Shown here piece after piece: positions 32,775-41,935 of a stretch of 64,000 bases of DNA. Position 1 is the first letter of the stretch; each line of letters begins with the position of its first letter. The position numbers and the translations under genes are program-made. Below the pieces are notes generated by a model. The model did no database searches, was not told the origin of the DNA, and saw only the letters and a program-made list of their open reading frames with translations. This stretch comes from Dugong dugon (lineage: Eukaryota; Chordata; Mammalia; Sirenia; Dugongidae): positions 53,639,128 to 53,703,127 of the forward strand of contig CM057481.1 of the NCBI GenBank assembly GCA_030035585.1. The letters are read 5' to 3'.

Positions 32775-33824
32775 CTAGGTCCTGCCTGAGAGCTGAAGCT
32801 GTTTGTCCTCAGATCGAAGAACTCCCTTTAATAATTCTTGTAAGTTTGGTTTGACTTTTGCATATTCCCTTAGTTTCTGTTTATCTGGAAATGACCTAAT
32901 TTCACCATCAAATTTGAATGAGAGTTTTGCAGGATATATTATTCTTGGCTGACAATTTTTTTCTTTCAAGATTTTATATATGTCATCCCATTGCCTTCTT
33001 GCCTGCATGGTTTCTGCTGAATAATCTGAGCTTAGTCTTATTGTTTCTCCTCTGTATGTGACTTCTTGTTTTTCACGAGCTGCTCTCAGGATTCTTTGTT
33101 TGTCTTTAGTTTTAGCGAGTGTGAATATGATATGTCTTGGTGATTTTCTTTTGGGATCTCTTCTATATGGGGTTCGTTGAGCTTCTTGGATGGCCAGCTT
33201 TTCATTTTTCATGATATTGGGAAAGTTTTCTGTCAGCAGTTCGTCAATGATCCTCTCTGTGTTTTCTGTTTTCTCCCCCTGTTCTGGTATGCCAATCACT
33301 CGTAAGTTTTTGCTTTTAATTGTGTCCCACATAACTTTCAGGGTGTCTTCATTTTTCTTTGTTCTTTTTTCTGAGTTTTCCTGAAACAGAGTTGTATCCA
33401 AGTGTTTGTTTTCAGTTTCACTGATCCTGTCTTCCATGGTTTCAAATCTTCTTCTCAGCCCTTCTATGACACCGTCCATTTCTGAAATCTTGTTGTTTAT
33501 CTTCTGTATTTCTAATTGTTGTTTTTGTATAATTTCGAGTTGTGAATTTATGTTGGCGTTTTGTTCCTGCATCATCTTCCTGAATTCTTCCAATTTTTTG
33601 CCTGTATTTTCCATAAATTTGTCTATTTTTTCCTCATGTTTGTCAGCTTTTTGCCTCAGTTCTTGGAAAATTCCGAGTATTAGTGATTTGAGTTCTGTAT
33701 CAGGTACTTCTAGTACATGTTCTTCCACAGGAGAGTTATCTGGTGTTTTAATTTGGATGCCTATTGGAGCCATCTTGTCTTGTTTTTGTAAATGTTTTGA
33801 TGTTGTTTGCTGTTTTTGGGGCAT
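32775..33824 (-). CDS. L1 ORF1 protein (RNA-binding chaperone), intact
   Basis: 349 codons with ATG at 33,824-33,822 and no interruption; the length is close to other mammalian ORF1p (338 in human). Layout: disordered N-terminus (1-44), long heptad-rich coiled coil (about 45-165) that would trimerise, an RRM (about 172-250, with 'NLRVIGIPEQGEKTENTERI' and 'RHIIFTLAKTKDKQRILRAA'), and a C-terminal domain (about 255-335, with 'IRLSSDYSAETMQARRQW' and 'PAKLSFKFDGEIRSF'). Family role: coats L1 RNA in cytoplasmic particles and acts as a nucleic-acid chaperone during target-primed reverse transcription. It is separated from ORF2 by 430 nt, far more than the ~60 nt in human L1. Whether it is expressed cannot be told from sequence. 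Confidence 0.95.
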   Translation of the reverse strand: MPQKQQTTSKHLQKQDKMAPIGIQIKTPDNSPVEEHVLEVPDTELKSLILGIFQELRQKADKHEEKIDKFMENTGKKLEEFRKMMQEQNANINSQLEIIQKQQLEIQKINNKISEMDGVIEGLRRRFETMEDRISETENKHLDTTLFQENSEKRTKKNEDTLKVMWDTIKSKNLRVIGIPEQGEKTENTERIIDELLTENFPNIMKNEKLAIQEAQRTPYRRDPKRKSPRHIIFTLAKTKDKQRILRAAREKQEVTYRGETIRLSSDYSAETMQARRQWDDIYKILKEKNCQPRIIYPAKLSFKFDGEIRSFPDKQKLREYAKVKPNLQELLKGVLRSEDKQLQLSGRT

Positions 33825-34127
33825 TCAGTAGATATTTCTCTCGTTTATTGATTGTAGATTTTTTTTTTTTTGTTTCGTCCTTGTGGTACAGCTGGGCAGA
33901 TCTAGCTGAGGAGGAGCCCCTGGGACGGGTTGCTTGTGGCACTCACTGCAGCCACCAGGACGGTCGGTAGTCAGTGCTGGGCAGGTTCCAATAGGGCGTG
34001 CCTGCACTGTTGGTGGTGTGATGTCTAGTGCACGGTGCAGGTAGGTAGGGTGCAGCGGGAAGCTGGTTATGTGTGAAGCTAAGCTGGATATGGGAGAGAG
34101 GAGGAGGAGCAAAAAGCATACAAACAT
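33825..34127 (-). CDS. Upstream ORF in the L1 5' UTR abutting ORF1
   Basis: A 100-codon ATG-started frame on the L1 sense strand. Its hydrophobic start ('MFVCFLLLLLSPISS') looks like a signal sequence or membrane segment, and the rest is Pro/Thr-rich. Its TGA (33,827-33,825) is followed immediately by the ORF1 ATG, giving TGAATG. If translated it could act as a leader that controls ORF1 initiation. It may be fortuitous: no homology was recognised. Confidence 0.25.
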   Translation of the reverse strand: MFVCFLLLLLSPISSLASHITSFPLHPTYLHRALDITPPTVQARPIGTCPALTTDRPGGCSECHKQPVPGAPPQLDLPSCTTRTKQKKKNLQSINERNIY

Positions 34128-34448
34128 AAAAGAATGCTAGGGGAGCTTGTCATTGGAATGTACCGATGAGAGACTATGGGATGGAGGAAACCAGAAGGGG
34201 GAAGAGAAAGAAAAGGAAAGAATGAACAAATAAAAATCAGAAAAGTTAAAGAACTGCAAAGTTCCCAGGGATCCCACCGATGCAGCTATGAGGTCTGGGG
34301 GAGTCGGTCTCAGTTTTCACAGCACAGCCTGGCCAGAAGGTACAGAGGCTTACATCGCCTGGTATTCAGGGATCAGAAAGAGAAGGAAGAGATAGAGAGA
34401 TGAGAAATTAAGCAATGAAGAAAGACAAAAGGGAAAAAGAGGGAAAAG

Positions 34449-35120
34449 ATGATAAAACTAATCAAAAAAAGAAGAAAAATAAAATTAAAAAGAAAAAAAA
34501 AAAAAAGCAACACCAGCAGTCAGTGCCAACAAATGGGACCCAGAGAGCCCCCACTCAGGGGCACGAATTCCAAGAAGCCGGCAGTCTCGGGGTTAAGAGA
34601 CTGTGGCCACGGGAAGCAGAGGGGCAAACGAACAAAAGCCCCGGGATCTCACCAGCGCGGCAGCCCAGACCTGGAAACAGCCACACGCCCGAACGCAGCC
34701 CCACAGCCCCGCAGGAGAGAGCAAAGACGGCACTCGGAACCAGGCACCCAGGCAAAAGGAGGGGGAGGCGGCAGAAAAAGCCTTGCCAGCGGCCAGCAAA
34801 CGGCTCTCAGAAAGCCGCCATCCCTGGCGCGCAGAATCCAAGCACCGGCGCCTCCCAGCCCAGGGACCCTTGCCACGGAAAGCAGGGGATCCCCAGCTGA
34901 GGCGGAGAGGGGTGGGGGGTGGGAGAGCACGCACCGCAGTTTACCGGTCATTCTGTCTCCCACCGGATGCTCTGCAAGGCTGCTCTCCCATTCGCTGGTC
35001 TCCGATAGGAATCCAAGATGGTGGATCCGCGCTGCGTTAGCTGGTAAGGAATCTCTGCCTGAGTCTCTCCTCGCTCTCCGTTCTCTTTTAGTATTCTCAC
35101 TCCGTTTGGTGTTTGGCTGA
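34449..35120 (+). CDS. Antisense ORF in the L1 5' UTR
   Basis: 223 codons from an ATG, running opposite to the L1. The first ~20 residues are almost all Lys/Arg, encoded by the A-rich tract; the remainder is Arg/Pro/Gly-rich, from the GC-rich segment. Overlapping frames are also open (34,415-34,900, and a frame without ATG at 34,603-35,040), so low stop density in GC-rich DNA may explain it. Primate L1 has a short antisense ORF0 in its 5' UTR; whether this is an analogue is speculation. Confidence 0.2.
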   Translation: MIKLIKKRRKIKLKRKKKKSNTSSQCQQMGPREPPLRGTNSKKPAVSGLRDCGHGKQRGKRTKAPGSHQRGSPDLETATRPNAAPQPRRREQRRHSEPGTQAKGGGGGRKSLASGQQTALRKPPSLARRIQAPAPPSPGTLATESRGSPAEAERGGGWESTHRSLPVILSPTGCSARLLSHSLVSDRNPRWWIRAALAGKESLPESLLALRSLLVFSLRLVFG

Positions 35121-35251
35121 GTTCTTTATCTCTTCATTTGGTGTTCTAGGGTTTCAGGATTGTTGATTCTCTGTTAGGCTTAGTTTTTCGGATCTTTGCT
35201 GTGGAGGGACGGCGTGGTGCTTCTGCCTAGAGCACCATCTTGCCCCGCCTT

Positions 35252-35266
35252 TGTGCTGTGTATTTA
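35252..35266. repeat. Target-site duplication of full-length L1, right
   Basis: Exact copy of the 15-mer at 27,021-27,035. Confidence 0.93.
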
Positions 35267-35310
35267 GATAGATAGATGATAGATAGACAGACAGACAGAT
35301 AGATAGATAC
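35265..35310. repeat. (GATA)n/(GACA)n microsatellite
   Basis: GATA units interrupted by GACA units, directly after the L1 target site. The site 'tgtatttagatagatag' was probably the original L1 target border. Confidence 0.9.
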
Positions 35311-35311
35311 C

Positions 35312-35770
35312 ATTGAGTCGACTCTGACTCGCGGAAATCCTATGTACAACAGAATGAAACACTGCCTGGTCCTGTATCATCTTCACCATTGCTGGTATGT
35401 TTGAGCCCATTGTTGTGGCTACTGTGTCAGTCCCTCTCACTAATGATCTCCTTTACCCTTGCTGGCCCTCTATTTCACCAAACACAATGCCCTTCTCTAG
35501 TGATTGATCCCTCCTGATGATGTGTCCAAAGCAAAGGAGTCAGACAGTGTTCTCTAGTGATCCACAAGGTTTTTACTGGCTAATTTTTGGAAGTAGATCA
35601 TTTTTCTTCCTAATTTTTGGAAGTAGATCATCTCTCTTCCTAGTCTGCCTGAGTGTGGAAGCTCTGTTGAAACCTGTCAACTATGGGTGACTCTGCTGGT
35701 ATTTGAAACACTGGTGGCATAGCTTCCAGCGTCACAGAAACATGCAAGCCACCCCAGTACAACAAAGTGA
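35312..35770 (-). mobile_element. Internally deleted RTE derivative, type 2 junction
   Basis: Minus orientation. The right part (35,540-35,770) is RTE 5' sequence ('gtggcatagcttccagcgtc', 'catgcaagccacc'). The left part (35,312-35,540) is the last ~230 nt of RTE ('accattgagtcgactctgac', 'actgcctggtcctgtatcat', 'gatgatgtgtccaaa'). The junction is near 35,540 and differs from those of 1,985-2,369 and 7,321-7,552. A ~35-nt tandem duplication ('taatttttggaagtagatca') lies at 35,580-35,640. No EN or RT coding capacity. Confidence 0.75.
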
Positions 35771-36221
35771 CAGAAAGTTGGTGCTGTATTTTGGTAGCAC
35801 ATATAAAATTGAGGCAGCAGAGAAATTTCATGCTAAGTCATTTTTGAAAATGAATTGTAAAGCTGCCCCAAAAGACCTTTCTTAAAAAAGAATCCTGTAA
35901 ATTTGAACACGTATCTTTAAACAGGCACCTTCCTTTGAAATTTTTAAAAATCATAACATTGTAATAATTGATTGTATGCCAAAGATAAAGGAAGAAACAA
36001 TTCCTGATTGATTGGATAACAATCTAAGAAGTTAGCTGAACACAAAATATTTTTAAAACCAGTTGAATAGACATTTAAAAATTGGCTAAAATGAGGCCTT
36101 ACATAGCAATGGCTCAATCTGCTTCAGGAGACATAGGAGAGCTAATGAATATATACTTTCGAGAGACAACTTTTTTTAAAAAAAGTTTCGAATGCAAATA
36201 AAACAATCTTATCTTGAAACT
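35771..36221. other. No recognised gene; AT-rich DNA
   Basis: Nothing recognised between two RTE-derived insertions. Confidence 0.5.
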
Positions 36222-39170
36222 GTTGCTGTTAGGTGCCATCCCGTCAGTTCCAACTCGTAGTGACCCTATGTACAATAGAACAAAATCTTGCCCAGTCCTA
36301 TGCCATCCTCAAAAATCATTGCTGTGTTTGGGTCCATTGTTGCAGTCGCTGTGTCGATCCATGTCCATTGTCCCATGTCTTCCTCTTTTTTCCCTGACCC
36401 TACACTTTACCAAGCATTATGTTCTTCTTTAGGGACTGGTCCCTCCTGATAATATGTCCAAACTACATGAGACAAAGTCTTGCCTTCCTCAATTTCAAGG
36501 CACATTCTGGCTGTACTTTCAAGACAGATCTATATTCATTCTTTTGGCATTCCATGGTATAGCCAATATTCTTCACCAACACCGTAATTCAAATACATCC
36601 ATTCTTCTTCGGTCTTCCTTATTCATTGTCCAGCTTTTGTATACATATGAGGCTATTGAAAATATCATGGCTTGGGGCCGGTGCACCTTAGTCCTCAAAG
36701 TAACATCTTTGCTTTTTAACACTTTAAAGAGATTTTTTGCAGAAGATACGGCCAATACAATACATCTTTTGATTTCTTGACTGCTGCTTCCATGGCACTG
36801 ATTGTGGATACAAGTAAAATGAAATCCTTTACAACTTCAATCTTTTCTCCATTGGTCATGATGTTGCTTATCCGTCCAGTTGTGAGGATTTTTGTTTTCT
36901 TTAAGTTAAGGTATAATCCCTACCGAAGGCTGTAGTCTTTTCATCAGTAACTGGTTGAAGTCATCTTCACTTCCAGAAAGCACAGTTGTGTCATCTGCAT
37001 GTTGCAGGTTGTTAGTGAGTCTTCCTTCAATTCTGATGCCGCATTCTACTTCCCATAGTCCAGCTTCTCAGGTTATTTGCTCAACATACAGATTGAACAT
37101 GGTGAAAGGATACTACCCTGACGCACATCTTTCCTGATTTTAAACCGCACGCTATTCCCTTGTTCTATTTGAATGTCTGCCTCTTGGTGTATGTACAGGT
37201 TCTGCATGAGCACAACCAAATATTCTGGAATTTCCATCCTTTACAATGTTGTCCATAATTTTTTATGATCCACATAGTCAAATGCCTTTGCACAGTCAAT
37301 AAAACACAAGTAAACATCTTTCTGGTGTTCTCGGATCATCAGCAATGATATCCGTTGTTCCAGGTCCTCTTCTGAATCCAGCTTGAGTTTCTGGCAGTTC
37401 CCTGTTGATGTACTGCTGCAACCATGTTTGAATGATCTTCAGCAAAATTTTACTTGTGTGTGATAATTATATTGTTGGATAATTTCCGCATTCTATTGGA
37501 TCACCTTTCTTTAGAATGGGTATGAATATGGATCTCTTCCAGTCAGTCGGCCAGGTAGCTACTTTCCAAATTTTTTGGCATAGACAAGTATTTCCATGCT
37601 GCATCCATTTGTTGAATTATCTCAGTTGGTATTCCGTCAATTCCTGGAGCCTCGTTTTTCACCAGTGCCTTCAATGCAGCTTGGACCTCTTCCTTCAGTA
37701 CCTTTGGTTCTTGATCAGATGCTACCTCCTGAAATGGTTGAATGTTGACCAGCTCTTTTTGGTACAGTGACTCTCTGTACTCCTTCCATCTTCTTTTGAT
37801 GCTTCCTACATCGTTTCATATTTTCCCATAGAATCCTTCAGTATTGCATCGTTTAGTATTTTCCCCATAGAATCCTTCAATACTGCAACTTGAGGTTTCA
37901 ATTTTTCTTCAGTTCTTTCAGCTTGAGAAATGTTCAGCATGTTCTTCCCTTTTGGTTTTCTATCTCCAAGTTTTTTCAAATTTCACTATAATATTTTACT
38001 TTGTCTTCTCAAGCCGCCCTTTGAAATGTTCTGTTCAGTTCTCTTACTTCATCATTTTTTCCTTTTGCTTTAGCTACTTGATGTTCAAGAGCAAATTTCA
38101 GTCTCTTCTGACATCTATTTTGGTCTTTTTTCTCTTTCCCGTCTTTTTAACGGCCTCTCGCTTCCTTCATGTATGATGTCCTTGATGTCATTCCACAACT
38201 CATCTGGTTTTTGGTCATTACTGTTCAATGCATCAAATCTATTCTTGAGATGGCCTCTAAATTCAGGTGGAATATACTCAAGGTTGTACTTTGGCTCTTG
38301 TGGACTTGTTCTAAGTTTCTTCAACTTCTTCTTGAACTTGCATATGAGTAATTGATGGTCTGTTCCACAGCTGGCCCCTAGCGTTGTTCTGACTGATGAT
38401 ATTGAGCTTTTCCATTGTTTCTTTCCACAGATGTAGTCGATTTGATTCCTGTGTATTCCATCTGGCAAGGTCCATGTGTATAGTCACCATTTATATTGTT
38501 GAAAAAAGATATTTCTAATGAATAATTCGTTGGTCTTGCAAAATTGTATGCGATCTCTGGCATTGTTTCTATCAACTAGGCCATATCGTACAACTACCAA
38601 TCCTTCTTCTTTGTTTCCAACTTTCACATTCCAATCACCAGAAATTATCAATGTATCTTTATTGCATGTTTGATTGATTTTAGACTGCAGAAGTTGATAA
38701 AAATCTTCAATTTCTTCATCTTTAGCCTCAGAGGTTGGTGCATAAATTTGAGTGATAGTACTATTAACTGGTCCTCCTTGTAGGCCTATGGTTATTATCC
38801 TATCACCGACAGTGTTGTACTTCAGGATAGATCGTGAAATGTTCTTTTTGACAATGAACACGACACCACTCCTCTTCAATTTGTAATTCCCAGCATAGTA
38901 GACCATATGATTGTCTGATTCAAAATGGCCAATACAAGACCATTTCAGCTCACTAATGCCTAGAATATCAATGTTTATGTGTTCCATTTCATTTTTGATG
39001 ATTTCCAATATTCCTAGATTCATACTTTGTACATTCCATGCTCCTATTATTAATGGATTTTGTAGCTATTTCTTCTCATTCTGAGTCGTGCCGCATCAGC
39101 AAATGAAAGTCCTGAAAGCTGGACTCCATCCACATCATTAAGGTCAACTCTACTTTGAGGAGGCAGCTCT
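36222..39170 (-). mobile_element. RTE1/BovB-like LINE (copy E)
   Basis: Minus-strand copy, 3' end at 36,222 ('gttgctgttaggtgccatcc'). It extends to 39,170, where the RTE 5' leader block 'aaggtcaactctactttgag', 'gaggcagctct' stops, so ~230 nt of the 5' end are missing. It is the only long RTE copy in reverse orientation in this window. Confidence 0.9.
36573..39023 (-). pseudogene. RTE endonuclease-reverse transcriptase remnant (copy E)
   Basis: It has the best EN N-terminal half in the window: 179 codons, 39,023 to 38,484, with 'ILGISELKW' (Glu), 'TQIYAPTSEAKDEEIEDFY' and 'ISGDWNVKVG' (Asp and Asn). After a frameshift the C-terminal half (38,468-38,115) carries 'GIHRNQIDYICG' (Asp retained, codon at 38,438-38,436) and 'GTDHQLL' (Asp-His). 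A TAG at 38,117-38,115 is followed at once by ATG. RT is split: the Trp after the 'YAKAFDYVDHKKL' block is retained (TGG, 37,255-37,253), and the next Trp codon is TAA. The C-terminal piece is at 36,755-36,573. Dead. Confidence 0.88.
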
Positions 39171-39483
39171 AATAACATACTTGTAATACGTGTATTTGCT
39201 CAGAATATTTCTTGACTCATAGCCCTTCCTCCATCTTGCTCCTAGGAAGGGCACCAAGGCATAAGTAAATTACGGAGTTGTGCCTTTCTTCAGTTTGTGA
39301 CTGTGAGAATGACCCAGTTTTAGATTATTTCTAAACAGGACTGTGGATGCCTCTGTCAGGGGCACTGCCAATCACACTGTGAATAACAAATTTAATCTTT
39401 CAATATCTGTCCACTACAGAGAAAAAAATAGTGATGTTAAACTCTTGCCTCATGGCTCTGAGCTTTATGTAACAAAAAGGAGT
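39171..39483. other. No recognised gene
   Basis: Unclassified short spacer between RTE copy E and the next RTE derivative. Confidence 0.45.
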
Positions 39484-39655
39484 TGGTGTTAACTGCCATC
39501 GAATTGACCCCTGACTCACAGCGACCCCATGCACAACAGAACAAAACACTGCCTGGTCCTGCTCCATCCACAAGATTGGCTGCATATCGGACCATTGTGA
39601 TCCACAGGGTTTTGATTGGCTGATTTTTGGAAGTAGTTTGCCAGACCTTTCTTCC
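39484..39655 (-). mobile_element. Non-autonomous RTE derivative, type 1 junction
   Basis: Read on the minus strand: 'ggaagaaaggtctggcaaac', 'tacttccaaaaatcagccaa', then 'ggatcacaatggtccgatat', 'gcagccaatcttgtggatgg', 'agcaggaccaggcag', and the RTE 3' end. The central block is the same as in 7,321-7,552 (both join RTE 5' sequence to the 'caggaccaggcag' point through the same extra ~40 nt). The 5'-most ~130 nt are missing here. Confidence 0.75.
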
Positions 39656-41337
39656 ATGTAACAAGTATCTTTTCCATTAAGCAAGCAACAGTATAGTGAG
39701 CCCATGATCTAGTTCTTTCCTTTCCCTTGTCATTGTCTAATTAAACTGCAGCCAACCGGAACATAGTCATTCTCATCCTGCTGGTCAAAAGGTGGGATTA
39801 AGGCATGAACATGAGTCACATATGTCACTATATTTCTTTCAGTCAAAGACGGTGGATAAGTGCAGGCAACTTCCTTGAGATTTTGCTTGCTATCCCTTAG
39901 ATTCTTAGCAATAAACCTCAGGGCAAAGCTGGGACTTCAGGAACACCTATTTTAATAACCACACTTCGTAAAACATGCACTCTGACGTCTACAAGATGGT
40001 GTTTCACCACATAGAAGTTAACCAGAAAAAGAATCTGCAAGTGGTAATTTCTACAGTAATAGATTTTGATGAATATTTTTTTCAAAATGTTCTGCTGATG
40101 CTTGACATTGTAATGAATCATGCCAGATTACATCAATCATGTTGTGTCGCTTAAAAAACAAAAACCCCCAAACCACAGTGTGGCTGTTAAAGATAGAGTA
40201 TAAAGGGCCATAGTTAGGAGATATTCCATTTTTAGAAAGAAAAAACACTGCAAATACTTACTGTCCAGTCACCGAGTTAAGAAAGGCTTTTAAAACCCCT
40301 TCAAAAGGTAGACTTTCAAGAACAGCTGCATACTTAATTTTTTAAAAAAATGAGATACATACTACAGAAAAAGTATCATTTAGAAACAACTATTTAAATC
40401 ATATACTGCAAACTCTGATTAAGCTCATTCTCAAAAAAGTATCAGTTCTTTCCAACTTGAACACAATTCTAAGTTCATTAACCAGGTGAGGCATGTAGAA
40501 ACATTTTGACATATAAATTAGCTTGCACCTAAATAATCTACCTGGAGCAGGATACAAATGAGGATGGGGAAGATGAAATTATACAGAAGGTTTATATACC
40601 AAACTTCACATTCCTAGGGAAGATCCCTGTTAGTTGGACTCACTTAAGTAATATTTCTGCAGGATGTCCATGCTGTTAGAATCAAGGAGCATTTCCTTCA
40701 ACATTGTCCCTTCAATCATTTAACTCCAGTTCCTCTTGTTTTGCCCCTAGTAGAAACAGAATGGCCTCTCTCTTATTTTTTGATGTGCAAAGATTGCACT
40801 TTTGCTTTTGCTTCTCTAAAACTATTCTTTTCAAGCTCTTCTACCCCAAGAACTCCCTCATCAAATAAAATGTAAATATATAAAACTGATGAAGGGTGGT
40901 CCTCAGATCCTTCTTACAGGGAATGTGTGTCGTTGATCTTGTCAGGACTACAAAAAAAAAAAAAAAAACACCACCTAGAATGTGGTATGATGACTACTGT
41001 TTCATCTACTTTCTTTTATTGAGCCCCAATTTCCTGATACTAATTTTTGTTACTCTTTTCTGTCCCTCTACCCCTGCATTTTCATATGTAGAGCCTCAAA
41101 CTGAAAAGTGTTTTTACAAAATAATGCTGAAATTCTGATTCGAGAATGCCATTGATGAATAATCTGATTAATTCAACATGACTAGTCTTCTCTTCATATT
41201 GTAACTATGTTTGTTAATACATTTGGGGCATGGATATCTCCATCTGTTTCCAAAAGTTTATGGTTACTTGAAAAATTTTGGAAGTTTATTAAAAGTTCTT
41301 TTTTATGTTTGTAAAACTCCAAGTTGATATATCCAAT
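39656..41337. other. No recognised gene or repeat
   Basis: About 1.7 kb of single-copy-looking DNA. Short open frames only (for instance 40,896-41,138) and no recognisable domain. An A-run lies at 40,951-40,968. Confidence 0.45.
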
Positions 41338-41655
41338 TCTTGGATTTTATACCAGAAGAATGTACAAATTAGTCTTAGAAGAAATACAACCAGAAAATTC
41401 CTTAGAAGCAAGGATGGTGAAACTTCAGCTTACTTACTTTGGAAATATTATCAGGAAAGACCAATCATTAGAAAATGACATCATGCTTGGTAAAGTTGGG
41501 GGTCAATGAAAACAAGGGAAATCCTCAATGAGATGGACTGACTCAAATATGCCAACGATCATGAAGATGGTGCAGCACCTGGCAACTTTTCATTCTGTCA
41601 TACATACGGTTGCTATGAGTCAGAGCTGACTCAATGGCAACCAACAACGACATAT
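41338..41655 (+). mobile_element. RTE 3'-end fragment (copy F)
   Basis: It matches the last ~320 nt of RTE: 'gtcttagaagaaatacaacc', 'ccttagaagcaaggatggtg', 'catcatgcttggtaaagt', 'gtcagagctgactcaatggc' and an 'aaccaacaacgac' tail. Open frame 41,324-41,509 keeps the C-terminal peptide pattern 'LTYFGNIIRKDQSLENDIML'. Strongly 5' truncated. Confidence 0.85.
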
Positions 41656-41804
41656 GTGGTTGCAACCGTTTTAATATCTGCAGGTGGGAAAATAGGAAAA
41701 ACGAAAACAATCTGTGTTAATTTGGCATGCAGAAAAGGAAGAAAAAAGAAGTCTGTACATATACTGAAGGAGTATTACAGAGTAGTGAGGAATGTGGAAT
41801 GTGC

Positions 41805-41935
41805 CTGGAGATCAAAACCCCATTTCTAAGCCTCAGTTTTTCATCTGTAAGATGGGAATATTAACAGTACCTACCTGCCAGAGTTATTGTGAGAAGTAAA
41901 TGACATGGCACACATAAGACAGGACTTACTCTTGG
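41805..41935 (+). repeat. MIR SINE fragment
   Basis: 'aagcctcagtttttcatctg', 'taagatgggaatatta', 'cagtacctacctgccag' and 'gttattgtgagaagtaaatg' follow the order of the MIR core in plus orientation. Confidence 0.75.

Larger units (their letters stand above)
27036..35251 (-). mobile_element. Full-length L1 LINE (~8.2 kb)
   Basis: Minus-strand L1 with all parts in order: 5' UTR (35,251-33,825), intact ORF1 (33,824-32,775), a long 430-nt spacer, ORF2 (32,344-28,519) and a long 3' UTR (28,518 to about 27,050). A perfect 15-bp target duplication brackets the whole, so it entered as one unit. It is longer than the human L1 (~6 kb), mostly because of the 3' UTR, the spacer and the 5' UTR. ORF2 has three frameshifts and two stops, so the copy is not autonomous. 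ORF1 and the endonuclease residues are preserved, which points to a comparatively recent insertion. Confidence 0.95.
33825..35251 (-). promoter_or_regulatory. L1 5' UTR and internal promoter
   Basis: A 1.4-kb 5' UTR. The outer part, about 34,560-35,060, is GC- and CpG-rich, unlike the AT-rich surroundings, as expected for an L1 internal promoter. On the L1 sense strand 'CAAGATGGTG' lies at 35,242-35,233, ten bases from the 5' end; this resembles the YY1 site that sets the start of transcription in human L1. A second copy ('ccaagatggtgg', 35,013-35,024) lies in the opposite orientation. An A-rich tract (34,465-34,506) separates the GC-rich part from ORF1. Confidence 0.7.

Noticed and set aside
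33406-33831. 141-codon plus-strand frame rich in Ser and Cys
   Set aside because: Antisense shadow of the intact L1 ORF1 coiled coil.
35265-35310. CRISPR-like or functional tandem array
   Set aside because: It is a plain GATA/GACA microsatellite in a mammalian genome, with no spacers.
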